Positions 1 through 8,039 of a stretch of 64,000 nucleotides of DNA are shown piece after piece. Position 1 is the first letter of the stretch; each line of letters starts with the position of its first letter. Where the stretch lies: assembly GCF_029968035.1 (NCBI RefSeq), contig NZ_JASCIQ010000017.1, forward strand, positions 62,001 through 126,000, given 5' to 3'. The stretch comes from Streptomyces cavernicola (GTDB taxonomy: Bacteria; Actinomycetota; Actinomycetes; Streptomycetales; Streptomycetaceae). The translations under genes were made by a program, and so were the position numbers. The notes beneath the pieces were generated by a model that ran no database searches, was not told the origin of the DNA, and saw nothing but the letters and a program-made list of their open reading frames with translations.

Positions 1-260
1 TCACCCGCTGGGACCCAGCGAAGTACAAGCGCGTCCACGCCCTCACGTACGCAGATCTCGGCGACAGCCTCGCAGCCCAGGCCCGCGCGGACGAAGCCGT
101 GGCCACCTGGACGCTCGCCCTGACGCTGATGGAGGGCATGACGTCTGACCGCACCCGCAAAGCGATCACCTCACTGAGCCCCACCCTCGCGGTCTACCAG
201 CGTCGAGGCGTACCGGGTGCCGCCGAACTCGCCCGCCGCGCACGCGAAGCGCTCACCTAA
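1..260 (+). CDS. C-terminal part of a TPR-containing regulator (5' end outside window)
   Basis: The frame is open from base 3 to a TAA at 258-260, about 85 residues. The visible part is helical and TPR-like: a YADLGDSLAAQ helix, then ATWTLALTLMEGM and SDRTRKAI, and an Ala/Arg-rich end (AELARRAREALT). This layout resembles the C-terminal tetratricopeptide half of Streptomyces XRE-type helix-turn-helix regulators, which often sit just upstream of a Nudix gene, as here with a 35-bp gap. The DNA-binding half is outside the window, so the regulator assignment is an inference from this tail and context. Confidence 0.6.
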   Translation, partial: TRWDPAKYKRVHALTYADLGDSLAAQARADEAVATWTLALTLMEGMTSDRTRKAITSLSPTLAVYQRRGVPGAAELARRAREALT

Positions 261-295
261 GCTGCCCCGACCACCAGGCCGACGAAGGGATCACC

Positions 296-802
296 GTGGC
301 TCAGCCGACGACCGACGACCAGCAGCACAAAGCCCTCAAGCCCGCCCTCGACTCCATGACCCTGCTGGTCGCCGCTGTCATCGTCCACGACAAGGCGACC
401 AACCGCGTCGTCCTCCTCCAACGCAGCCAGAACGCCAAGTTCGCCCAGGGCATGTGGGACCTGCCCGTCGGCAAGAGCGAGCGCGGAGAACCCATCACCG
501 AGACCGCGGTGCGCGAGCTGTACGAGGAGACCGGCCTGACGGTGAAGCCGGAAGCGTTGAAGGTCGCCCACATCATTCACGGGGCGTGGGGTGTCGAAGC
601 GCCCAACGGTTTCCTGACCGTAGTCTTCGCCGCGCATGAGTGGTCGGGCGAGCCGGAGAATCGTGAGCCCCACAAGCACGCGCGGGTCTGCTGGGTCGAT
701 GCGGGAGCCATCCCCGAGGAATTCGTCGACACCACTGCGAGTGCCCTCCATCGCTATCTCGACGGTGGATCGGAAGTCTCACTGGACGGCTGGGGCCAGT
801 GA
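296..802 (+). CDS. Nudix hydrolase
   Basis: A 168-residue protein. It carries a complete Nudix box: Gly, five residues, Glu, seven residues, REL, YEE, TGL, at about residues 61-83. This box binds divalent metal and catalyses pyrophosphohydrolysis of nucleoside-diphosphate-linked substrates. The fold starts with a beta strand (LLVAAVIVHD) and the substrate-facing WDLPVGKSE segment. The chosen GTG at 296 has an AAGGGA ribosome site about 7 bases upstream. The family covers many substrates (oxidised nucleotides, NDP-sugars, NADH) and nothing visible fixes which is used. The adjacent regulator may control it. Confidence 0.88.
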   Translation: MAQPTTDDQQHKALKPALDSMTLLVAAVIVHDKATNRVVLLQRSQNAKFAQGMWDLPVGKSERGEPITETAVRELYEETGLTVKPEALKVAHIIHGAWGVEAPNGFLTVVFAAHEWSGEPENREPHKHARVCWVDAGAIPEEFVDTTASALHRYLDGGSEVSLDGWGQ

Positions 803-822
803 CTCCTCATCCCCCGCAAACC

Positions 823-2007
823 TCACCCCCCATAAGCCCCCACGCACCGCCGCAAAACCACACCCCCCACCAACACCACCCCCGCCGGAACCATCAACAC
901 CGCAGGTGTGGCCGCCCAACCCGCCCCCGCGGCGGTGAGTGCGACCAGGGGTGGGCCCACCAGTTGGCCGAGGTTGATGGACTGGATGACTGCGGCGACG
1001 CCCGCCGAGACCTCTGTCGGTGAGGACGCCCACTGTGCGGCGCCCGCCATGACGGCGGAGGCGATGAGGCCGCCGAGTGCCGCGAAGGTCCATGCGGCCG
1101 CCATCAGGGCCGGGCGCGGGGCGTCGGGGGCGTACACCACCCACAGGCACGGAATCATCAGGACGGCGGCCGGGAGCAGGAGCAACGACCCGGCCACGCC
1201 GCGGAGTTGGAGGAGTGCCGCGGCCGACACGCCGATGCCGTTGGCCAGGAACGCCGCCGCCGTGAGCAGCGTGACCGCCTCCGCGCCGGCGCGCTCGCCG
1301 AGTACGGAGGGCAGCATCCCGAGGACGCCGAGGTGCTCGGCCGAGTAGCAGAGGGAGATCGCCGCGCACCATCGCAGCGGCCGCAGTGCGAGCCGTCGCG
1401 CGGGCTGGCGCAGCATCCGCCCCACGTTTGGGATCCCAGATGCGGTGTGCGGGGTGGGCAGCCCTCGGGTGGCCGCGGCCAGGACCGCTCCCGCGGCGGC
1501 CGCGGCGAGTCCGGCGGCCGCCCACACGGATCTCCAGCCCGCCGCCTCCACCAGCGTGGGCGTGGCCGCGAGGGTCGCCGCGATCCCCACCGGCATGCAC
1601 ATGGGCCACAGCGCGAGGAGGATCCGGAGGCGGTGCGGGGCGAGGACCTGCGCGAGCAGCGTCGGCCCGCTGATCATCATCAGGAGCAGGCCCGCGCCTT
1701 CGACGACGCGGGTCAGGAAGAGCGTCGCGGCGTTCCAGGAGGCGCTGCCCGCGAGGCTGCCGAGGGCGAGGCAGGCCGCCGCGAGCAGGGCGAGGCGGCG
1801 GGCGCCGACCAGCGTCGAGAGCGCGGGCACCGCGAACGCCGCGCCCGCCGCGATCAGGTTGGTGAGCGACAGGACCCAGCCGGTCTGGACGAGGGAGAGC
1901 CCGAGGTCGTCGCCGACCAGCGGCAGTGCGGCGGGCACCTTGCCGACCTGCATCGCCGCGATGATGTTCGCGCCGAGCACCGCCGGGACGAGGAACGAGT
2001 TCCGCAC
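823..2007 (-). CDS. MFS transporter with uncertain start
   Basis: About 394 residues with 12 hydrophobic segments and a major-facilitator layout. The first helix begins SFLVPAVLGANIIAAMQVGK, and a conserved-length cytoplasmic loop follows helix 6. It is probably a proton-coupled exporter; the substrate is unknown. The GTG at 2005-2007 is chosen because the protein then starts directly before helix 1. An upstream ATG at about 2082 would add a Trp/Gly/Ser-rich leader (WGWSGSTECG repeated) encoded by the tandem repeat at 2000-2078, which is unlike any MFS N-terminus. The G-rich repeat DNA (GGGGGGTGGT) just upstream could act as a crude ribosome site. The gene runs convergent to the Nudix gene with a 20-bp gap. 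Confidence 0.75.
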   Translation of the reverse strand: MRNSFLVPAVLGANIIAAMQVGKVPAALPLVGDDLGLSLVQTGWVLSLTNLIAAGAAFAVPALSTLVGARRLALLAAACLALGSLAGSASWNAATLFLTRVVEGAGLLLMMISGPTLLAQVLAPHRLRILLALWPMCMPVGIAATLAATPTLVEAAGWRSVWAAAGLAAAAAGAVLAAATRGLPTPHTASGIPNVGRMLRQPARRLALRPLRWCAAISLCYSAEHLGVLGMLPSVLGERAGAEAVTLLTAAAFLANGIGVSAAALLQLRGVAGSLLLLPAAVLMIPCLWVVYAPDAPRPALMAAAWTFAALGGLIASAVMAGAAQWASSPTEVSAGVAAVIQSINLGQLVGPPLVALTAAGAGWAATPAVLMVPAGVVLVGGVVLRRCVGAYGG

Positions 2008-2078
2008 CGCCGCACCACCCCCCCCGCATTCCGTACTGCCGGACCACCCCCCGCATTCCGTACTGCCGGACCACCCCC
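2000..2078. repeat. Three-unit 27-bp tandem repeat over the MFS start codon
   Basis: Two near-identical units lie at 2026-2052 and 2053-2078 (GCATTCCGTACTGCCGGACC followed by a C run). A degenerate third unit, matching about 22 of 27 positions, covers about 1999-2025 and includes the proposed GTG start. Each perfect unit holds the inverted repeat TCCG-N6-CGGA. The array looks like a duplication of the gene's own start region, and could be a slipped-strand product or a repeated operator. Confidence 0.75.
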
Positions 2079-2131
2079 ACATTTTTGTATCCCGTATGGC
2101 TTGACGCGACCTGCGCAGCGCGAGCAGTATC

Positions 2132-2217
2132 CCAAAACACCGGGAACGTGAACAGGGCGTAGCGGACGGCGAGCTTCCACTCGACGTCGTACGCAGGGTT
2201 CGACCGGTCCGATCAGG
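2132..2217 (-). other. Possible decayed coding fragment
   Basis: In the 441-bp gap between the MFS start and the MHS gene, one minus-strand frame reads NPAYDVEWKLAVRYALFTFP with almost every third base G or C. The frame has a stop shortly upstream and runs into the tandem repeat, so no gene can be drawn. I do not recognise the protein. The rest of the gap (2218-2448) shows nothing else I can name beyond the ribosome site of the next gene. Confidence 0.3.
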
Positions 2218-2448
2218 ACCGTGAGTACGCAAGCGACTGACCGCGCATCAGCATCTGAGGCCGGGTCAGATCCGAGAAAGCCGACGGCACTCCACAGCCC
2301 GGAAGAGCCGTCGCCCGCCGATCGAGGAGCACGGCCCCGCCGCGTCGGGCAGGGCCGTGCAGGGTCGGTGTCCTTCCCCGTCGTCGCCGTGTGACCTGCG
2401 AAATCCCTCGGCAGCGACGTACCCGAACAGCCGATTTTGGAGGCTAGC

Positions 2449-3789
2449 ATGCACGCTGCTCCCGAGACCGGGACCGAGACCGAGGCCCCGGACACCGGTA
2501 CGCGCACCGACCGGAAGGCGCTCAGACGCGTGATCGGCGCGAGCGCGGTCGGCACGACCCTGGAGTGGTACGACCACTTCATCTACGGTTCGGCGGCCGC
2601 CCTCGTCTTCCCGAAGCTCTTCTTCCCCGACAGCGACCCCGCGGCCGCGACGATGCTCTCCCTCGTCACGTACTCCGTCGCGTTCGTGACCCGCCCCCTC
2701 GGCGCGGCGATCTTCGGGCACTACGGCGACAAGTACGGCCGTAAGAACGTGCTCATCCTGACCCTGATCCTGATGGGCGCCGCGACCGGACTGATCGGTC
2801 TGGTGCCCACCTACCAGTCGATCGGCATCCTCGCCCCGCTGCTCCTCGTCCTGCTGCGCTTCATCCAGGGCATCGGCCTCGGCGGCGAGTGGGGCGGCGC
2901 GGCCCTGATGGTGGGGGAGTCCAGCAGCGACGGCAAACGCGGATTGCTCGGCTCGCTCGTCCAGATCGCCAGCCCGCTCGGACTGCTGCTCGCCAACGGG
3001 GTGTTCTCCGTCATCACCTTCATGGTGTCGGAGGAGGCGTTCTTCGCCTGGGGCTGGCGGGTGCCGTTCCTGCTCAGCACCTTCCTCGTGCTCATCGGCC
3101 TGTGGATCCGCCGGCAGGTGCAGGAGTCGCCGCTCTTCGAGGAGGAGGCCGCCACCGAGGAGTCCCGCAAGGCACCCCTGGTCGAGGTCGTGACCCGGCA
3201 CTGGCGGCCGCTGCTCCTCGCCATCGGCTCGCGCATCGGCAGCGACGTCTGCTTCTACGTCTTCAACGTGTTCATCCTCGTCTACGGCACCACCCAGATC
3301 GGCGTGGACCGTCAAACCCTGCTCACCGCCGTCCTGTTCGGCGCCGTCAGCCAGGCGGTCAGCATCCCGCTGTGGGGCCACCTGTGCGACCGGATCGGCC
3401 GCAGGCCCATCCTGATCATCGGCGCCGTCGGCGCGATGACCTGGTGCTTCGCCTTCTTCCCCGTACTCGACTCCGGCAACGACGCGCTCGTCTACGCCGC
3501 CCCGGCCGTGGGCAACTTCTTCATCGCGGCGATGTGGGGCCCCCTCGCGGCCTTCGTCCCGGAGCTGTTCCCGACCCGCGTGCGGTACACCGGCGCGGGC
3601 CTGGGCTTCCAGAGCGCCGGTGTGTTCGGCGGCGCGCTCGCCCCGATCATCACCGCGGCCCTCGTCGCCGCGTACGACACGTGGGTGCCGGTGGCGGTCT
3701 ACCTCGCCGTGCTCCTGGCGATCCTGGTCGCCTGCGTGGCCGCCGCCCGGGAGACCGCGGCGGCCGACCTCCGCGAGATCGAGGGGTGA
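2449..3789 (+). CDS. MHS-family (metabolite:H+ symporter) MFS transporter
   Basis: About 446 residues, 12 membrane segments. Family marks of the MHS branch (ShiA/ProP/KgtP-like) are TTLEWYDHFIYG at helix 1, the loop motif GHYGDKYGRKN between helices 2 and 3, RFIQGIGLGGEWGGA in helix 4, and PLWGHLCDRIGRR in the second half. Such proteins import small acids, ureides or betaines with protons. ATG 2449 is preferred over the upstream TTG because GGAGG lies 7 bases before it. The stop overlaps a GTG of the deaminase gene (GTGA), so it is the first gene of the catabolic operon and probably brings in its substrate. Confidence 0.87.
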   Translation: MHAAPETGTETEAPDTGTRTDRKALRRVIGASAVGTTLEWYDHFIYGSAAALVFPKLFFPDSDPAAATMLSLVTYSVAFVTRPLGAAIFGHYGDKYGRKNVLILTLILMGAATGLIGLVPTYQSIGILAPLLLVLLRFIQGIGLGGEWGGAALMVGESSSDGKRGLLGSLVQIASPLGLLLANGVFSVITFMVSEEAFFAWGWRVPFLLSTFLVLIGLWIRRQVQESPLFEEEAATEESRKAPLVEVVTRHWRPLLLAIGSRIGSDVCFYVFNVFILVYGTTQIGVDRQTLLTAVLFGAVSQAVSIPLWGHLCDRIGRRPILIIGAVGAMTWCFAFFPVLDSGNDALVYAAPAVGNFFIAAMWGPLAAFVPELFPTRVRYTGAGLGFQSAGVFGGALAPIITAALVAAYDTWVPVAVYLAVLLAILVACVAAARETAAADLREIEG

Positions 3790-4303
3790 GCGCAGCCGTG
3801 ACACCGACCGCGCACACCGACCGCTCGTTTCTGCGGGCCGCCCTGAGCGAGGCCGCCGACGCCGGCGCTCGTGGCGACCTCGCCGTCGGAGCCGTCATCG
3901 TCGTCGGCCGGGACGTCCTGGCCCGCGGCGGCAACGAGGCGATGACCAGCGGCGATCCGATGGCCCACGCAGAGGTGGTGGCGCTGCGCCGGTTCACGGC
4001 AGCCCACCGGGCCGCTCCCTGGAAGACGCCACCCTGTACACGACGTTCGAGCCGTGCCCGATGTGCCTCGGTGCCTGCCTCGTGTACCGGCTCGGCCGCG
4101 TCGTCGTCGGCGGCACCCGGCTCCCCGACGACCGGCCGTGGGGCGCGTACGACCCGGCCGGGTTCGCGGCCGCCGTCGCCACCAGCGGTCCCCGACTCGA
4201 CGTGGCCACCGGGCCGTTCGCCGACGAGTGCAGGGACCTGCGGCAACGCTCGATCGACGCCGGCAACGTACCGACTCCGACCAACGAGCAGCACCAACCC
4301 TGA
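3786..4303 (+). pseudogene. CDA-fold nucleobase/amidine deaminase, frameshifted
   Basis: The first frame (GTG 3786, overlapping the symporter stop) encodes AVIVVGRDVLARGGNEA and the zinc/proton-shuttle motif AHAE. From about 4010 the homologous reading continues in another frame with SLEDATLYTTFEPCPMCLGA, which holds the second zinc motif PCPMC, and ends at 4303. One G inserted at the GGG before CC at about 4012-4014 restores HRGRSLEDATLYTTFE and a continuous 172-residue cytidine-deaminase-superfamily protein. Relatives deaminate guanine, cytosine, adenosine in tRNA, or related compounds. As written the catalytic Cys pair would be lost. It is either a real null allele in the catabolic operon or a base-calling error. 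Confidence 0.8.
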
Positions 4304-4347
4304 CGTTCGAGCCGTACCGACCCTGACCGTCGAACCGTACCGACCCT
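4302..4347. repeat. 23-bp direct repeat between deaminase and deacetylase
   Basis: Two tandem copies of GAC-N2-TCGA-R-CCGTACCGACCCT at 4302-4324 and 4325-4347, followed by a partial third start (GACCATCGAGGAG) that supplies the ribosome site of the next gene. It spans the deaminase stop and looks like a local duplication that lengthened the spacer. Confidence 0.75.
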
Positions 4348-4368
4348 GACCATCGAGGAGTAGATCCC

Positions 4369-5298
4369 ATGTCCCCCAACCCCTCCGCGCCCGGCGGCCG
4401 CGACCTCATCGGCTACGGCCGTGACGGCGCCGCGATCGAGTGGCCCGGTCGGGCGCGCGTCGCGGTCTGTCTGGTCGTCAACTACGAGGAGGGCAGCGAG
4501 TTCAGCTATCCCGTCGACGGCCGCAACGAGATCCCGCAGGAGTTCGACTACCCGCCGCTCCCGGTCCGGGACCTCGGCAACGAGACGATCTTCGAGTACG
4601 GCTCGCGCGCCGGCATCTGGCGCCTGCAGCGCATCCTCGACGGGCTCGACCTGCCGATCACCGTCCAGGGCTGCGCCCAGGCACTCGAACTCAACCCGGA
4701 GGTCGGCGCGTGGATCAGGGAGCGCGGCCATGACGTGTGCTGCCACGGCTACCGCTGGGAGAACGTGAGCACACTCGACCGCGACACCGAGCGCGAGCGG
4801 CTGCACATGGCGATCGAGTCCATCGAGGCCACCTGCGGCGAGCGCCCGCGAGGCTGGTACAGCCGGCAGCCCGCATCGGTCAACACCCGCGAACTCCTCG
4901 TGGAGGAGGGCGGTTTCCTCTACGACAGCGACTCCTTCGCCGACGACGTGCCGTACTACGTGCAGGTGCAGGACACCGACCACCTCGTCATCCCGTACTC
5001 GTTCACCCTCAACGACGGGCTTTTCCTGCCGGGGCAGTCCTGGTCCGGGCCGGAATCGTTCCTCGACTACGGCAGGCGCGCCTTCGACCTGCTGTGGGAA
5101 GAGGGCGAGACCCGGCCCCGGATGCTGAGCATCGGCCTGCACGCCCGGCTCATGGGCCAGCCCGCCCGCGCGCACGCCCTGCGCGAACTCCTCCAGTACA
5201 TGCTCGGCCACGACGACGTGTGGTTCACCCGGCGCCTCGACATCGCGCGGTGGTGGTGGGACAAGTACCCGCCCGACACCGCCAGTCCGCGCCCCTGA
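4369..5298 (+). CDS. PuuE-like polysaccharide-deacetylase-family amidohydrolase
   Basis: A 309-residue NodB-homology protein. It resembles the metal-independent or cyclic-amide-active branch typified by allantoinase PuuE rather than chitin deacetylases: VAVCLVVNYEEGSEFSY at the first strand, GCAQALELNPEV, HDVCCHGYRWENV, RGWYSRQPASVNT, GLHARLMGQPAR near the end. The family hydrolyses cyclic ureides and imides (allantoin, phthalimide-like rings). ATG 4369 is preceded by GAGGAG. It lies 65 bp after the deaminase and 37 bp before the amidohydrolase, so it likely acts on a ring in the same pathway. The substrate is not shown by the sequence. Confidence 0.8.
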   Translation: MSPNPSAPGGRDLIGYGRDGAAIEWPGRARVAVCLVVNYEEGSEFSYPVDGRNEIPQEFDYPPLPVRDLGNETIFEYGSRAGIWRLQRILDGLDLPITVQGCAQALELNPEVGAWIRERGHDVCCHGYRWENVSTLDRDTERERLHMAIESIEATCGERPRGWYSRQPASVNTRELLVEEGGFLYDSDSFADDVPYYVQVQDTDHLVIPYSFTLNDGLFLPGQSWSGPESFLDYGRRAFDLLWEEGETRPRMLSIGLHARLMGQPARAHALRELLQYMLGHDDVWFTRRLDIARWWWDKYPPDTASPRP

Positions 5299-5335
5299 CT
5301 CGACGACGTACGCACCACAGAACCAGGAGACGACC

Positions 5336-6706
5336 ATGTCCGACCTCACCCTCCTCACCCACGCCACAGTCATCACCGTCGACGAGAGACGCACCGTCAT
5401 CCAGGACGGCGCGGTGGCCGTCGAAGGGCGCAGGATCGCCGCCGTCGGCAAGACCGCCGACCTCCGCCGGCAGTACCCCGGAGCGACCGAGGTCGACGCG
5501 TCCGGGCAGATGCTCCTGCCCGGCTTCGTGAACCTGCACGTCCACTGCGCGATCGGCGTCACCCGCGGCATCGGCGACGACATGGGCGGCGCCCCCATCT
5601 ACCGCCGCGACATCCCGCAGGGCGTGGTCATGTCGCCCGACGACACGTACGTCATGTCGCGGCTCGGCGCGATGCAGGCCCTCGCCTTCGGCTCCACGAC
5701 GATCGTGGAGAACTACATCCACGCGCAGTCGAACGTCCGGGCCCTCGCCGAGATCGGCCTCCGCGCCGTGGTCAGCGAACGCGTCCACGACGCCGACCTG
5801 TTCAGCGTCCGGCACGGCGCCTACACGTACGACACGGAGCGCGGCGAGCGGCTCCTCGCGGCCAACGCGCGCCTCATCGAGGACTGGCACGGCTACGACG
5901 AGGGCCGCATCACCTGCCACGTCGGACCGCACGGCCCCGACACCGCGAGCCCCGAACTGCTGCGCCGGGCAAGGGTGTTGGCGGACGAGGCCGGGGTCGG
6001 GATGTTCACGCACCTCGCCCAGAGCGCCGGCGAGGTCGCCCAGGTGCGGGCGCTGACCGGCCGCAGCTCGGTGCAGCACCTCGCCGACACCGGCGTCCTC
6101 GGCCCCGACCTGATCGCCGGGCACTGCGCGTTCCTCGACGACGGCGACGCCGCGCTGCTCGCCGAGTCCGGCGCGACCGTCTGCCAACTCCCCGCCGTCA
6201 ACGCCAAGAGCGGCTGGATCGCCCCCGTCGCCGAGCTGCGCCGCCTCGGCGCACGGGTCGGGCTCGGCACCGACAACATGGTCCACGACATGCTGGAGCA
6301 GATGCGCTTCGCGGTCTGCGTCAACCGCATCAGCGACGGCAACGCCGACTCCATCAAGGCCATGGACGTACTGGAGATGGCCACCATCCAGGGCGCCCGC
6401 GCCCTCGGCCGCGAGCACGAACTCGGCTCGATCGAACCCGGCAAGCTCGCCGACCTGCTCCTCGTCGACCTCGACGGGCCCCACCTCGCGCCCGTCCTCG
6501 ACCCGGTCGCGAGCCTGCTCTTCGCCGGGCAGTCGGCCGACATCCACTCCGTGATGATCGGCGGGGACTTCGTCGTACGCGACCGCCAGGTCCTGACCGT
6601 CGACCCGGTCGCGGTGCTCCACGACGCGCAGAAGCGCGCCGAGCGGCTGTGGACCGACATCGCAGGCTGGGCCCCCGCGGACGGCCCGACGGGATGCCGG
6701 TGCTGA
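5336..6706 (+). CDS. Amidohydrolase of the AtzA/TrzA/SAH-deaminase type
   Basis: A 456-residue composite-domain metal hydrolase. The N-terminal beta-sandwich strand VAVEGRRIAAVG is followed by the TIM barrel with metal ligands in NLHVHC (residues about 64-68), H in CHVGPHGPD, H in MFTHLAQS, H in AGHCAF and D in LGTDNMVHD. These fit subtype III amidohydrolases with one metal that deaminate or dechlorinate heteroaromatic rings (guanine deaminase, atrazine chlorohydrolase, S-adenosylhomocysteine deaminase). AGGAGA precedes ATG 5336. The following amidase overlaps its 3' end, indicating coupled translation. Ring deamination in the operon's pathway is the likely role. Confidence 0.85.
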   Translation: MSDLTLLTHATVITVDERRTVIQDGAVAVEGRRIAAVGKTADLRRQYPGATEVDASGQMLLPGFVNLHVHCAIGVTRGIGDDMGGAPIYRRDIPQGVVMSPDDTYVMSRLGAMQALAFGSTTIVENYIHAQSNVRALAEIGLRAVVSERVHDADLFSVRHGAYTYDTERGERLLAANARLIEDWHGYDEGRITCHVGPHGPDTASPELLRRARVLADEAGVGMFTHLAQSAGEVAQVRALTGRSSVQHLADTGVLGPDLIAGHCAFLDDGDAALLAESGATVCQLPAVNAKSGWIAPVAELRRLGARVGLGTDNMVHDMLEQMRFAVCVNRISDGNADSIKAMDVLEMATIQGARALGREHELGSIEPGKLADLLLVDLDGPHLAPVLDPVASLLFAGQSADIHSVMIGGDFVVRDRQVLTVDPVAVLHDAQKRAERLWTDIAGWAPADGPTGCRC

Positions 6707-8031
6707 CGATGCGAACCCGACCCACCCTCGTGGACACCGCCCACGCCCTCGCGTCCGGCGTCACCACCAGCCAGGAGATCGTCGAGTCCGTCCTCGCGGC
6801 GGCCGAGGCCACCGAACCGGACGTGCACGCCTACGTGGCACTCGACGCCGCGGCCGCCAGAGCCGCCGCCCGGACGGCCGACGCGACGCCCGCCGCGGAG
6901 CGCGGCCCGCTGCACGGACTCCCCGTCGGGGTGAAGGACCTCATCGCGACCGCAGGCCTCAAGACCCGCGCGGGCTCGCACAGTTGGACCCACCCGACCG
7001 ACGAGGACGCGGCCGTCGTACGCCGACTGCGCGCCGCCGGCGGCATCGTCACCGGCAAGCAGCACACCCACGAGTTCGGCTACGGACTCGACGAACCGCC
7101 CACACGGCACCCGCACGACCCCGGCCGGTACGCCGGGGGATCCACGATCGGCGGCGCGGTCTCGGTGGCCGTCGGATCGAGCCTGGCCGCGATCGGCACC
7201 GACGGCGGCGGCTCGATCCGCAAGCCGGCCGCGCTGCACGGCCTGGTCGGCCTCAAGCCCACCCACGGCCTCGTCGACACCGCGGGCGTCGTCCCCGGCG
7301 TGACCACGAACGACCACGTCGGCTGGATCACCACCACCGTCGCCGACTCCGCGCTCCTGCTCGCCGCGCTCACCGGACTCGACCCGGTGCGCACGGACGA
7401 AGGCGTGGCGGGCCTGCGGATCGGCTGCGTCGGCTACTTCTTCCGCGACCTCGAACCCGCCGTCGACGCCGCCGTGCGCCGCGGCCTCGACCGACTCGCC
7501 GCGGCCGGCGCGGAGATCGTGTGGTTCGAGATCCCCGAGCTCGACCTCGTGCCCGAGGCCCACGGCACCATCGGCGCGTCCGGCGCCGCCGCCCACCACC
7601 GCGACGTGCCCGCACACGTACGCGCCGAATACGCCCCCGGCGTACGGGAGTTCCTCGACCGGGCCGAGCGCATCACCGAGGACGAGACCGCCCGCGCCCG
7701 CCGCGTACGCGAGGACGTACGGCACGCCGTCGACGCCGCGTTGGACAGGGAGCGGATCGACGCGCTGTGCTCGCCGACCCTGGCCCTCGGCGCGCTGCCG
7801 CTCGCGACGATGAAGCCGGAGCACGACCTGCCGCGCTACTGCCGTCTGACGGCGCCCTTCAACCTGACCGGGCACCCCGCGGTCAGCGTGCCCGTCGAGC
7901 GCGGGGACGAGCCCGTGGGCCTCCAAGTCGCCGCCCGGTACGGGGCGGACGCCATGACCCTGCGCGTGGCGGCCGCGGTGGAAGCGCGACACTGTCGCCC
8001 AGGCGACGGCCGCAGTGGCCCGAGAACGTGA
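6694..8031 (+). CDS. Amidase-signature-family hydrolase
   Basis: About 445 residues. It carries the Ser-cisSer-Lys machinery: Lys in LPVGVKDLI, the glycine/serine stretch GGSTIGGAVSVAVGSS, and the nucleophile region TDGGGSIRKPA. The family cleaves linear amides (GatA, AtzF allophanate hydrolase, urea amidolyase). The start is uncertain: ATG 6694, GTG 6700 and ATG 6709 are all in frame, and the first two overlap the upstream stop at 6704-6706, so coupled translation needs little of its own ribosome site. Placed after ring-modifying enzymes, it could hydrolyse a ring-opened carbamoyl or amide product. The last 20 residues are Arg/Gly-rich and unremarkable. Confidence 0.85.
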   Translation: MPVLTMRTRPTLVDTAHALASGVTTSQEIVESVLAAAEATEPDVHAYVALDAAAARAAARTADATPAAERGPLHGLPVGVKDLIATAGLKTRAGSHSWTHPTDEDAAVVRRLRAAGGIVTGKQHTHEFGYGLDEPPTRHPHDPGRYAGGSTIGGAVSVAVGSSLAAIGTDGGGSIRKPAALHGLVGLKPTHGLVDTAGVVPGVTTNDHVGWITTTVADSALLLAALTGLDPVRTDEGVAGLRIGCVGYFFRDLEPAVDAAVRRGLDRLAAAGAEIVWFEIPELDLVPEAHGTIGASGAAAHHRDVPAHVRAEYAPGVREFLDRAERITEDETARARRVREDVRHAVDAALDRERIDALCSPTLALGALPLATMKPEHDLPRYCRLTAPFNLTGHPAVSVPVERGDEPVGLQVAARYGADAMTLRVAAAVEARHCRPGDGRSGPRT

Positions 8032-8039
8032 GGACGAAC

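Noticed and set aside
2078..2135. TTGACG at about 2100 as a plus-strand promoter
   Set aside because: No acceptable -10 box at 16-19 bp, and no plus-strand gene until 2449.
779..2140. Long open frames on the opposite strand or in other frames of the MFS gene
   Set aside because: They are Arg/Gly/Pro-rich, have no motifs, and arise from GC-biased codons read in shadow. The same applies to many long alternative frames across the window.
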